Below are positions 9,191-17,557 of a DNA stretch of 64,000 nt, piece after piece. The stretch is taken from assembly GCF_014651115.1 (NCBI RefSeq), contig NZ_BMWG01000001.1, positions 186,001-250,000 of the forward strand, read 5' to 3'. The position numbers and the translations under genes are program-made. This stretch comes from Streptomyces inusitatus (GTDB lineage Bacteria; Actinomycetota; Actinomycetes; Streptomycetales; Streptomycetaceae). The notes under the pieces are model-generated. The model had not been told where the DNA came from and did no database searches. It saw only the letters and a program-made list of their open reading frames with translations. The number at the start of each line of letters is the position of its first letter. The stretch's first letter is position 1.

Positions 9191-9655
9191 TCAGCCGGCC
9201 AGGAGGCGCTTCACCGTGGCGGCGACCCGGCCGCCCTCGGCCCGCCCGGCCACCTGCGGGTTCACAATCTTCATGACCGTACCCATGGCCCGGGGGCCCT
9301 CGGCCCCGGCCGCCTTCGCCTCCTCGACCGCCCGCGACACGATCTGCTCAAGCTCCTCGTCAGCCAGCTGCTGCGGCAGATACGCGTCGAGGATGACCCC
9401 CTCCGCCTTCTCCCGCTCGGCCTGCTCGACCCGGCCCCCCTGCGCGAAGGCGTCCGCGGCCTCGCGGCGCTTCTTCGCCTCCCTGGCGATCACCTTCTGC
9501 ACCTCGTCGTCGGAGAGCTCACGGGCGGTCTTGCCCGAAACCTCCTCCTTCGCGACGGCGGTCAGGGTCAGCCGGATGGTGGAGGAGCGCAGCTCGTCGC
9601 GCGCCTTGATCGCTTGGGTGAGGTCTTCCCGAAGCCTGGACTTGAGCGTGGTCAT
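9191..9655 (-). CDS. GatB/YqeY domain protein
   Basis: A 154-residue YqeY-type protein, starting MTTLKSRLREDLTQAIKARD and containing EKAEGVILDAYLPQQL and GPRAMGTVMKIV. This helical domain is related to the tRNA-binding tail of the GatB amidotransferase subunit. Free-standing YqeY proteins are thought to touch tRNA metabolism, but no reaction is established. The ATG at 9655 is preferred over an upstream in-frame start because it gives the conserved N-terminus. It converges on the PBP gene. Confidence 0.9.
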   Translation of the reverse strand: MTTLKSRLREDLTQAIKARDELRSSTIRLTLTAVAKEEVSGKTARELSDDEVQKVIAREAKKRREAADAFAQGGRVEQAEREKAEGVILDAYLPQQLADEELEQIVSRAVEEAKAAGAEGPRAMGTVMKIVNPQVAGRAEGGRVAATVKRLLAG

Positions 9656-9797
9656 ACGAATGAGTGTGTCAGGTGAGGGCCGGGGGTGCCGCGCCATTTC
9701 GCGGCCGCGCCCGGTGTCGCGCCCCTCCCGATCAGCCGAAGATCACTAAAGCCGCCCGGGCCGTCGCCCGGGTGAGGTGGTCTGCGACGATGGACGT

Positions 9798-10724
9798 ATG
9801 CGCGCACGCTATGGAGTCCCCCTGGCCATCACGGCAGTCGGCGCGGCCGGCATCGCCTACGCGGCCGGCTTTGAAGTCCGCTCGTTCCGCCTGCGGCGGG
9901 TGACCGTCCCGGTGCTGCCGAAGGACATGCGTCCGCTCAGGGTCCTTCAGGTCTCCGACATCCACATGGTCAGCGGCCAGCGCAAGAAGCGCGCCTGGCT
10001 CCAGTCGCTCGCCGGCCTGCGCCCCGACTTCGTGGTCAACACCGGCGACAACCTCTCCGATCCGGAGGGCGTCCCGGAGCTGCTGGACGCGCTCGGCCCG
10101 CTGATGGAGTTCCCGGGGGTGTACGTCTTCGGCTCGAACGACTACTACGGCCCCACGCTCCGCAACCCGGCCCGCTACCTCTTCGAGAAGGTCCAGGGCC
10201 GCCACGGCCTCAACGGCAACGCCCCGGCCGTCGGTGTGGTCCACAACCCCTGGGAAGAGCTGCGCGACTCCTTCGACACCGCGGGCTGGGTGGGCCTGAA
10301 CAACACCCGCGGCCGGCTGAAGCTGGACGGCCTGGAGCTGGCCTTCACCGGCCTCGACGACCCCCACATCAAGCGCGACCGGTACGACGAGGTCGCGGGC
10401 GGCCCCGAGCAGGACGCGGACCTCTCCCTCGCCGTCGTCCACGCCCCCTACCTCCGCGCCCTCGACGCCTTCACCGCCGACGGCTACCCCCTGATCCTGG
10501 CCGGCCACACCCACGGCGGCCAGCTCTGCATCCCCTTCTACGGCGCCCTGGTCACCAACTGCGACCTGGACACCGACCGCGTCAAGGGCCTCTCCACCCA
10601 CCAGTCCGCGGGCAACCTCTCCCACCTCCACGTCTCCGCCGGCTGCGGCACCAGCCGCTACACCCCCGTCCGCTTCGCCTGCCCCCCCGAGGCCACCCTC
10701 CTCACCCTGGTCCCCCGCACCTGA
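9798..10724 (+). CDS. metallophosphoesterase (YkuE-like)
   Basis: A 308-residue calcineurin-like phosphoesterase. Metal ligands are visible in VSDIHMV (about residue 52), NTGDNLS (about 80), GSNDYYG (about 112) and AGHTHGGQL (about 236). A hydrophobic N-terminal helix (residues 5-24) suggests membrane anchoring. The ATG at 9798 is chosen over a GTG seven codons upstream. Relatives hydrolyse lipid-linked or envelope phosphates; the substrate here is unknown. It is followed by the tRNA-Pro gene. Confidence 0.9.
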   Translation: MRARYGVPLAITAVGAAGIAYAAGFEVRSFRLRRVTVPVLPKDMRPLRVLQVSDIHMVSGQRKKRAWLQSLAGLRPDFVVNTGDNLSDPEGVPELLDALGPLMEFPGVYVFGSNDYYGPTLRNPARYLFEKVQGRHGLNGNAPAVGVVHNPWEELRDSFDTAGWVGLNNTRGRLKLDGLELAFTGLDDPHIKRDRYDEVAGGPEQDADLSLAVVHAPYLRALDAFTADGYPLILAGHTHGGQLCIPFYGALVTNCDLDTDRVKGLSTHQSAGNLSHLHVSAGCGTSRYTPVRFACPPEATLLTLVPRT

Positions 10725-10833
10725 CCCGGCCCCACCGCGCGCCCCCGGGCCGCGCGGGCGCGCCTGGAACCGGATTTCGCCTGGGAGCGCCGGTGGGCTA
10801 AAGTAATCGATGTCGCCACGAGAGTGATGACAT

Positions 10834-10907
10834 CGGGGTGTAGCGCAGCTTGGCAGCGCGCTTCGTTCGGGACGAAGAGGTCGTGGGTTCAAATCCCGCC
10901 ACCCCGA
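10834..10907 (+). tRNA. tRNA-Pro (anticodon CGG)
   Basis: A 74-nt cloverleaf. The acceptor stem CGGGGTG pairs with CACCCCG. The anticodon stem CTTCG/CGAAG encloses TTCGGGA, giving anticodon CGG. The T-arm is GTGGGTTCAAATCCCGC and the discriminator base is A. CCA is not encoded. The 3' half, from the anticodon loop onward, recurs imperfectly at 15726-15789, marking this gene as an integration target. Confidence 0.95.
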
Positions 10908-10928
10908 CAGCTGAAACACCAGGTCAGG
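10866..10928 (+). repeat. attL-like copy (3' half of tRNA-Pro plus flank)
   Basis: This stretch runs from the anticodon loop (TTCGGG) through the tRNA 3' end and about 20 bases beyond. A diverged copy lies at 15726-15789. It is the usual crossover segment used by tyrosine integrases that target tRNA-Pro, for example pSAM2-type elements. Confidence 0.7.
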
Positions 10929-10960
10929 GGCCTGATCCGCGAGAGCGGGTCGGGCCCCTG
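10925..10960 (+). terminator. terminator downstream of tRNA-Pro
   Basis: A 16-bp stem (two G-U pairs in the RNA) around the loop GAGA, directly behind the tRNA. It is consistent with termination of the tRNA transcript. Confidence 0.7.
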
Positions 10961-11466
10961 AGTGGTTTCCCGGACTTCTTGGGAGCCATTTGGCTGACCA
11001 GCCCCAAAGCCCGGCCCTCCCCCGCACAGGCAGTGCCCGGCAGACTACGAGGAAACGGTCGAGCGCACGCACGGGCGGTCTGCGCCACAGCACGAGGTGG
11101 ATGCCTAGACGGACGGCCATACACGTGCCCGATCCTCCGATCCACCAAAGGCAGCCAGGCGGGATCTCCATAAGTCGCCCTTGACTGCGACCCTTCTGGG
11201 CTACTGCGCACGGCCTCATTGAGCGCCATGGCGCCACTTCATGGCTGGATCTACAAGATCGAGTGCAGATCGATGCCCGTGCGCCCCATCACGGCCAGGA
11301 CCACCCAAGGCCGCCCCCATGGGAACGAACATCCACCCACCATGCCATCGGATCACCTCCATCAGCTGGGCGTGAAGGCCCTGGGGAGCGTGGACCCTCG
11401 CATGCATACGCGACCTCAGGAACGGCGTCCGGCATACCACACCAACCCTGCACACAGTAAGCAAAA
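10961..11466. other. non-coding stretch at the left end of the element
   Basis: About 500 bp with no reading frame that looks like a gene on either strand. Composition is mixed and lower in G+C than the flanking core. An integrase gene would be expected near this end of a tRNA-targeted element, but none is recognisable. Confidence 0.5.
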
Positions 11467-11496
11467 TTGACGAATAGCAGGATGCTTGAATATCTT
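11467..11496 (+). promoter_or_regulatory. vegetative promoter of the DGQHR gene
   Basis: TTGACG (11467-11472) and TATCTT (11491-11496) are separated by 18 bases. This is close to the consensus for the main sigma factor and lies about 50 bases upstream of the GTG at 11548. The short direct repeat GCACAGTAA / ACACAGTAA flanks it. Confidence 0.55.
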
Positions 11497-11547
11497 CACC
11501 CAACCCAGACTGCACAGTAACTTACATGCCTGACAAGGAAGTTACCC

Positions 11548-12831
11548 GTGAGTATTACCGTTGACTCCTCGCGCCTCTCCCTGGTGCGCGAGGAGTCCAC
11601 CTACTTGGCGATCCGGACCAGCCAGGGCGGCCGGACCGTCTACACAACACGCATCCCACTCGCTGACCTCTCTGTCATCCTCACCATCCCTGATCCGGCC
11701 AAGCCGGACCCAGACAACCGCAAGGTGGACATCAATCACGCCAAGGGCTTCGGCCAGTACCTCGCTGACAATCCCGGCTGGGTAGCTCCGGCCCTCCTTA
11801 TCCGCGATACCGGCGGCTGTCGATTCGAGCCGATCAGCGAAGATGGCTCGGTCGGTTACCTCACCGTCCCGTGGTCTATCGGTGGCATCGGCCGTCTGAT
11901 CACTATCGATGGCCAACACCGCATTCTCGGAGTCCACCTGGAAAAGAAGCGCATTACGGACGAGGTTTCCCGCATCGACCGAGAGATCCACCGCGCCAAC
12001 GAGGCCAAGAAGGTGAAGCTGGAGCAGGACCGCGAGGCCCTGATCGGCCGAATGCAGCGGCTCAAGGACGAGTTCGTCGGCATTGACATCTACGTGGAGC
12101 GTGATGGCGTCAAGGGCCAGCAGATGTTCGTCGACGTCGCGGACAACGCCAAGGGCATCTCCGGTGCCGTCCGGGCACGCTTCGACACCTCTCGCATCGC
12201 CAACCGCACGCTCAGCGACATCGTCACCCACCCCCTTTTTCTGGGCAAGGTCGACATCGAGCGGGACCGGATGACCCTGACCAACCGCAACCTGATGGGC
12301 GCGAAGCACGTCGCCGACATCACACGGGCCGTCATCGCCGGTCCGGGCGGTCGCGTCAGCAAGAAGGTCGAGTCGCTGACCGACAACGAGGTCATCGAGA
12401 GTGTCCGCAGCTTCCTCGATGTCATCTCCATCGCTTTCAGTGCGCTCGCGGAGATCACCGAGGAGGATGTGGACCACTACGACCCCTCGCTCTCCGAAAA
12501 AAAGAAGAACGAGCCGCCGGCTCCTCCCACCAAGGCCATGAGGCTGCGTGAGTCCTCGCTTCTGGGCTCAGTGGGTATGCTCCGCGTCCTGGGTGGTGTC
12601 TACCGCAACCTGCGCGAGGACGGAGCCGAAGACGGTGACATTCAGGAGTTCTTCAAGCGGCTCGATCGGCATATGACCGCACCGGTGGCCGAGGACAGCA
12701 TCTGGCGTACTACAGCTGCGGATGAGGATTTCGAGCGAAACGCCTCCGCCCCGATCATGCGTCAGCAGAACGTCGTTCACCTGACCAAGGTCATTACGGA
12801 CTGGTACAAAAAGACCCCGGCTGCTATCTGA
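11548..12831 (+). CDS. DGQHR-domain protein (DndB-like)
   Basis: A 427-residue protein with the diagnostic motif ITIDGQHRILGV (near residue 119) inside a ParB/DndB-like fold. A charged helical stretch follows (residues 135-175). DGQHR proteins include DndB, which represses phosphorothioate DNA modification genes, and many uncharacterised phage-defence-associated relatives. No dndA, C, D or E gene is nearby, so it works alone or in trans. The GTG start has AAGGAAG as ribosome site and a good promoter upstream. A terminator hairpin follows directly, so it is monocistronic cargo of the tRNA-Pro element. Confidence 0.85.
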   Translation: MSITVDSSRLSLVREESTYLAIRTSQGGRTVYTTRIPLADLSVILTIPDPAKPDPDNRKVDINHAKGFGQYLADNPGWVAPALLIRDTGGCRFEPISEDGSVGYLTVPWSIGGIGRLITIDGQHRILGVHLEKKRITDEVSRIDREIHRANEAKKVKLEQDREALIGRMQRLKDEFVGIDIYVERDGVKGQQMFVDVADNAKGISGAVRARFDTSRIANRTLSDIVTHPLFLGKVDIERDRMTLTNRNLMGAKHVADITRAVIAGPGGRVSKKVESLTDNEVIESVRSFLDVISIAFSALAEITEEDVDHYDPSLSEKKKNEPPAPPTKAMRLRESSLLGSVGMLRVLGGVYRNLREDGAEDGDIQEFFKRLDRHMTAPVAEDSIWRTTAADEDFERNASAPIMRQQNVVHLTKVITDWYKKTPAAI

Positions 12832-12845
12832 TCCGCCGGCAACAC

Positions 12846-12882
12846 AGGAGCCTCCTCCACATCTCACACGGAGGGGGCTCCT
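12846..12882 (+). terminator. terminator after the DGQHR gene
   Basis: A GC-rich stem AGGAGCC...TCC pairs with GGAGGGGGCTCCT around an 11-base loop, beginning just after the stop at 12831. The sequence then runs TTGCTT. Confidence 0.75.
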
Positions 12883-12912
12883 TGCTTCCCAACGTACCCG
12901 CCGGAAAATCGA

Positions 12913-13269
12913 GTGCACGTGTCCAACGATCCTGAGGGTCTCATACCAGGTGGCGCCCCCGTTGGAGTTCGAAACAGCATCGGTCCCGATCGGCACCATC
13001 TCGTGAGGCGTCGAACGGCTATTACGCTCCGGATGCCAGAACAGGCCGTCCGTTCCAGTCGACTGGCAGAGGCCCGGCTGGCGGGTGGCGATCTGGACGG
13101 GGCACTGGACGCCGCGAACTACGGTGCGGCGCTTCTGGAGGACAAAGTCAGCTCGGTGCGGGCATTGGACCGGTTGAAGGAGTTCTCCTTGCAGCTCGAA
13201 CCCCATCGGGCCGTCCCGTCCGTACGGGAATTCCGCGAGCGCCTCCAGGCGGTACCCGTGGCGGCCTGA
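12913..13269 (+). pseudogene. C-terminal remnant of a streptomycete HTH/TPR regulator
   Basis: Only 118 codons are open. The second half (from about residue 44, QAVRSSRLAEARLAGGDL and LDRLKEFSLQLEPHRAVP) resembles the C-terminal TPR-like end of the large XRE-type regulators common in Streptomyces. The first 40 residues look non-coding, and the HTH is absent. It is read as a truncated gene left inside the decaying element. No good ribosome site precedes its start. Confidence 0.55.
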
Positions 13270-13330
13270 TCTTCCCTGCTCAGGAACTTGCCCCTCGGAG
13301 TGAGCGTCCGTGAGTGCCAGGATGGGCGGT

Positions 13331-14503
13331 ATGACGGTGATCAACGGTGAGGTCGCGGCAGGGTTCGAACCGGTACTGGAGGCGTTCGCGGCGAACTTCG
13401 CCCGGCGCGAGGAGATCGGCGCGGCGGTCTGCGTCTACCAGGACGGCCGCCCCGTGGTGGACCTGTGGGCCGGGGTCGCCGATCCGGACACCGGCCGCCC
13501 GTGGAAACGGGACACCCTTCAACTCGTCTACTCGGCGACCAAGGGCGCGACCGCCACGGCAGCACATCTGCTCGCCCAGCGCGGCGAGCTGGACCTGGAC
13601 GCCCCGGTGGCCGAGTACTGGCCGGAGTTCGCCGCGAACGGCAAGGCGGAGATCCCGGTGCGCTGGCTGCTGTCCCACCAGGCCGGCCTGGTCGCCCTCG
13701 ACCAGCCGGTACCGCTGGACGAGGCACTGGCCTGGCACCCTATGACGGCGGCCCTGGCCGCCCAGAGCCCACAGTGGGCTCCGGGAACGGCGCACGGGTA
13801 CCACGGCCGGACCTGGGGCTGGCTGGTCGGCGAGGTGATCCGCCGGGTGTCCGGCCGTACGCCGGGCAGCTTCTTCGCCGAGGAGATCGCCGCGCCGCTG
13901 GGGCTGGATTTCTTCATCGGGCTGCCGCCCGGTGAACGCGACCGGGTCAGCCGCATGGTGTACCGGAAGCCGGACGTCGACCTCACCACCGTGCCCGAGG
14001 AGTCGGTCCCCGAAGACCTCCGTGACCTCGTCGCCGCCTGGCGCGACCCGAACTCGCTCAGCAACAGGGCTTTCGCGGTCACCGAACCGGCGAACATCGA
14101 CTTCGACTCCCCCGAGGTCCAGGCCGCGGAACTCCCCTCGTCCAACGGCATCGGCACCGCGCACGCACTGGCACGCATGTACGCCGCGCTAATCTGCGAG
14201 GTGGACGGAGTGCGTCTGCTCAATCCGGGGAGGCTGGCTTCGGCGACCGAGGAGCAGGCCGACGGGCGGGACGAGGTCATGATGGTACCGAGCCGTTTCA
14301 GCTCCGGATTCATGCTGCCCACCAACGACGTTCCCATGACCGGGCCGAGTGCCTTCGGCCACACAGGCCGCGGGGGTTCACTCGGCTTCGCCGACCCTGA
14401 GCACGGCATCGCGTTCGGCTACGTCATGAACCACATCGTCAGCGGCTCGGACGACATGCGAGCGACCGCGACGGTCGAGGCAGTTCGCGAGTTGCTGGCA
14501 TAA
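13331..14503 (+). CDS. serine hydrolase, class C beta-lactamase/esterase family
   Basis: A 390-residue cytoplasmic-looking member of the beta-lactamase class C (EstB-like) family. The SxxK nucleophile is Ser68-Ala-Thr-Lys71. A Tyr in GYHGRTWGW serves as second element, and the C-terminal box is FGHTGRGGS (about residue 340). No signal peptide is present, so antibiotic resistance is unlikely; such proteins are usually carboxylesterases. The ATG at 13331 is preferred to in-frame starts at 13310 and 13322. It is a lone gene within the tRNA-Pro element. Confidence 0.88.
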   Translation: MTVINGEVAAGFEPVLEAFAANFARREEIGAAVCVYQDGRPVVDLWAGVADPDTGRPWKRDTLQLVYSATKGATATAAHLLAQRGELDLDAPVAEYWPEFAANGKAEIPVRWLLSHQAGLVALDQPVPLDEALAWHPMTAALAAQSPQWAPGTAHGYHGRTWGWLVGEVIRRVSGRTPGSFFAEEIAAPLGLDFFIGLPPGERDRVSRMVYRKPDVDLTTVPEESVPEDLRDLVAAWRDPNSLSNRAFAVTEPANIDFDSPEVQAAELPSSNGIGTAHALARMYAALICEVDGVRLLNPGRLASATEEQADGRDEVMMVPSRFSSGFMLPTNDVPMTGPSAFGHTGRGGSLGFADPEHGIAFGYVMNHIVSGSDDMRATATVEAVRELLA

Positions 14504-14871
14504 AGTCCAGCTCACATCCTGAGACTTCGCCGAAGTCGAGCTGCTAGGCCGGGCAAAGCGGACTCACCGCTCAATCTTCGCCAAGGTTCGATGTCAGAGG
14601 GCCACTGGCTCCACACCGCTACGGGAGTGCTGCGGGCCGTGCGCCTCAGCGAGGCCCACCTCTCTGTCCTGACCAGCTACATACCGCTGAGGCCCTGGCA
14701 GACCGCCGGGTGACGAAGCCCGTGAAGCAACCCCAAGATCATGACGGGACCGAATCTCTGGAGAGCGGTGCAGTCCACCCACCGCGCGCTTCAAGCTGCG
14801 CCCATCACCCATTCAGGTGATATCGCGCCGCAGAATTCACATGGTCATAGGGGAGTTGCTAAGAAAGCCCC
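14504..14871. other. intergenic stretch, 368 bp
   Basis: No recognisable gene. A 40-codon frame at 14591-14713 (plus strand) has no family resemblance and no ribosome site. The lower G+C near 14820-14870 suits a promoter for the next gene. Confidence 0.4.
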
Positions 14872-15420
14872 ATGTCCGCACTCTTCCCTGAGCCCACTGA
14901 TCATGACCGTCTTGGAGACCTGGATGCTGCAGGCCGCATCGAGGTGGGCGACACGCTGCTGAGCCAGTTTCCCACAGAAGCTACTTGGCGTTCGGAGGCT
15001 TTCAAGCATGCCGCCAACCGCCATGGGCTGCAACCGTCTAAGGCTAGGGAGTACGTAGTACTTGCCCGGTGGTTCAGCTCGGACATGCGAACGCGCATCT
15101 TCTCCAATGTCCAAGTCTCCTACACCGTCTTGAGGGATGCGGCCCGCGACTACTCCAGATCTAACATGCCTGATCATCAGCGCTGGGACGCTCTTCGATC
15201 AATGATCGAAACTGCGACCATCAAAGGTCGGAAGCGTGTGACAGCAGCTGAGTACCGGACCGCAATCGGCTCCAGACCCGTACCGAACCAAGCCAGCACC
15301 ATGCCAGCCGAGGCAGTAGTTCGCCAGCTCGAACGCCCTGATGTCTGGCAAGCCGTGATCGATTACATCGCGGCAGACCCCGCCAGTCGCAGAGAGGTCC
15401 TTCGGCAACTCCTGGATTAG
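14872..15420 (+). CDS. hypothetical protein, DUF6192-like
   Basis: A 182-residue soluble, helix-rich protein with no known catalytic motif. The block AREYVVLARWFSSDMRT, followed by VSYTVLRDAA and a second helical unit VVRQLERPDVWQAVIDYIA, recalls the DUF6192 family of Streptomyces plasmids and islands, which has a ParB/HTH-like arrangement. The resemblance is from memory and is weak. It lies near the right end of the tRNA-Pro element, in a region of lower G+C than the core, which fits acquired DNA. Confidence 0.6.
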   Translation: MSALFPEPTDHDRLGDLDAAGRIEVGDTLLSQFPTEATWRSEAFKHAANRHGLQPSKAREYVVLARWFSSDMRTRIFSNVQVSYTVLRDAARDYSRSNMPDHQRWDALRSMIETATIKGRKRVTAAEYRTAIGSRPVPNQASTMPAEAVVRQLERPDVWQAVIDYIAADPASRREVLRQLLD

Positions 15421-15725
15421 TGGATAAACCTTCGACCGACGGATCAGCCAGCAGCTGTTGCCTTCCACGGCAAACGTCAGGAGCTGAGTCAGGCCGTGCA
15501 AGCAAGAGTGGTGAGCAGCGGCCACCACAGGAAACGCCTCGGCCATCCCATGCAAGCGGCCAGGCAACGTTCTCCGCTGCGCCCCGCAGGCATGTCCCTC
15601 CTGGAGCCGTCTGGAAGCCAACCTGTTCCCCAAGCCCCCGCGATACTGCCCGAGCCCACTGCAGACCAACGCTGTGACCAGGTGAAACGGCACCCCCAGC
15701 AGATGGTAATCGCGACCGAACCCCA

Positions 15726-15789
15726 TTCGGGATAAAGCGACTGTGGGGCTCAAATCCCACCATCCCGACAGCTGAAATACCAGGCCAGG
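15726..15789 (+). repeat. attR-like degenerate copy of the tRNA-Pro 3' half
   Basis: This matches 10866-10928 from the anticodon loop (TTCGGGA), through the T-arm (one extra G), the acceptor 3' strand (CATCCCGA) and the downstream ACAGCTGAAA. Scattered substitutions are present. It cannot fold as a tRNA. It is read as the far crossover site of an old integration. Confidence 0.7.
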
Positions 15790-15818
15790 TGCCCACGGGC
15801 CTGTCTTATAGGACATCT

Positions 15819-15846
15819 GGGAGCCCGATCTCGGCATCGGGCTCCC
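15819..15846 (+). terminator. hairpin beyond the attR-like copy
   Basis: GGGAGCCCGAT pairs perfectly with ATCGGGCTCCC around a short loop. It occupies the same relative place as the terminator behind the intact tRNA. Confidence 0.6.
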
Positions 15847-15922
15847 AAGGGACCGGGCCGAGCGTCCGGAAAGCTCACCGTGTGGCTTGTGCCGCTGTGA
15901 GGGTTGGCGGTACGACGATCAC

Positions 15923-17557
15923 ATGCACCGTTGGTCACCTCTCAACAACCGCCAGCTCGCCCTTCTGACCCGGATCGGGGAAGGCGTTGAACCGGTTACT
16001 TCGGACAGCCCCGAACTCGCCCTCACTGCGAGAGCGCTGAAGGAGCGGGGGCACATCGCCATGCCCAAGGAGGGTGGGAGATGGCGGGCGGAGATCACCG
16101 AGGTTGGGCGTTTCTATCTCCAGCACGGCCATCACCCCGACCGGCCTGACCCGGCACTGCGGAAGAACCGCCCGGCGACGGCGCCCGGACGCAAGAAGCG
16201 GGAATCCGACCGCGCCACCGAACAGAAGGTCACTGAGCGGAAGCTCCCGGTACAGCGTGTCGCGAGGGCTTCTCGGCCTTCTCCGGGCGAGATCGGGCGG
16301 GCTCTGATCACCGAAGTGCAGGAGGCCGGTCGCTTCCTGCGGGTTCCCGACCCGGACGAGGCGGAGCGAGCCCGCTATCGGAGGGCGTTCGACGCGGCTC
16401 GCCGGTGTGCGCCGGCCGGGTATCACTTGAAGTACAGCGGGCGGACCAAGGGGGACTTCTTCTTGGGGCTGCTCCGGGTGACCGGGGAGGACGACACGGA
16501 GTGGAATCGGATCCGGCTGGCACGCAGTCGGGTGATCACAGACGTGGACGACGTCCTCGCTGCCGTCACCGCGGACCACAGCGCCTTCGAGATCTCCGGC
16601 GGAGTGCTTCCTCGCGTGTTATCCCTGCTCCGCCTCATCTCTGAGCAGGTCCTTCCTCTCCACGGGGAAATCGCGGTGTCCAAGAAGCGCAGGCAGCCGA
16701 GGCCTCTGCTCACGGTCCATGGCCGGACGTACGAGATCACCTTCAAGGAACGGCAGAAGCAGGTCCGGTACGTGCCCGAGCCGGCGGGCCGCCGTGCGTA
16801 CGACTGGCAGCGGGTCGTCCCGGCGCAGCGGTTTGAGCCGTCCGGGGAGCTGGAGATGACTGTGGCCCAGCAGCAGGGCTACAACTACGGCTGGAAGAAG
16901 GAGTGGGCCGACAGCGAGAAGAAGCCGCTGGAGGACCAGATTGGGTCGGTGCTCCGGACGCTCAGGACTCGGGCCGATGAGCAGGAACGGGCCCGGGTGG
17001 AGCGGGAGGCCGAACAGCGGCGGCAGCAGGACGAGCGGGAGCGGCAGGCGGCCGAGAATCGCCGGCTGGAGGCCGAGCGGCAGGAGCGCGCGCAGCGAGA
17101 GTGGGAGGCCGCGGTCGGCGTGGCTTCGGTGAAGGCGGTGGACGCGGCTCGGGCCGGGCATTTCGGCACCGCGCTGGAGCAGTGACGTACCGCGGAGGAG
17201 ATCCGGATCTTCTGCGACGCGCTGGACGAGGCCGCTGCCCGGACGGAGGACACCTTCGAGGCCGAGCGGCTACGGGAGTGGTCGGCGTGGGGCAGGGCCG
17301 AAGCCGACCGTCTGGACCCCACGTTGAGCGGGAAGGGCCTCGGTGTCCAGGACTTCTACGCAGAGCCGACGGAGGGCGAGTTGCGGCCGTTCCTCGACGG
17401 CTGGCACCCGCACCGGCCGGAGAAGGTGAAGCCGCCGGTGGAGCCCGCACCGCCCAAGCCGGAGCCCGAGCGGTGGCGTGACGGTTTCAACGACGCACGT
17501 CGGGACCAAGGCTGGAGATATGGACCCCAAGGCCGCGCTCAATGGTGGAGGCGATGA
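15923..17557 (+). pseudogene. accessory coiled-coil protein gene split by an in-frame TGA
   Basis: The frame from the ATG at 15923 runs to a TGA at 17183-17185, then stays open in the same frame for another 123 codons to 17557. Both parts look coding. The first ends in a long charged Arg/Glu/Gln coiled coil (about residues 340-400) and a helix ending HFGTALEQ. The second continues with RTAEEIRIFCDALDEA and a Trp/Pro-rich tail. Together they would make about 544 residues. The family is a Streptomyces accessory protein with unknown function. Either the gene carries a nonsense mutation, or a single-base sequence error occurs at 17183-17185, or readthrough is used. The truncated product would have 420 residues. 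Confidence 0.7.

Larger units (their letters stand above)
15421..15922. other. right end of the element, non-coding
   Basis: No gene is seen in these 502 bp. They contain the degenerate tRNA-Pro 3' half (15726-15789) and a terminator-like hairpin (15819-15846). The arrangement tRNA-3'-end then hairpin mirrors that at 10866-10960. Confidence 0.5.

Noticed and set aside
10924..11229. 101-codon minus-strand frame beside tRNA-Pro as an integrase relic
   Set aside because: No R-H-R-Y integrase residues and composition like non-coding DNA.
13331..14503. Serine hydrolase as an antibiotic-resistance beta-lactamase
   Set aside because: It lacks a signal peptide, and its motifs fit the esterase-like class C group.
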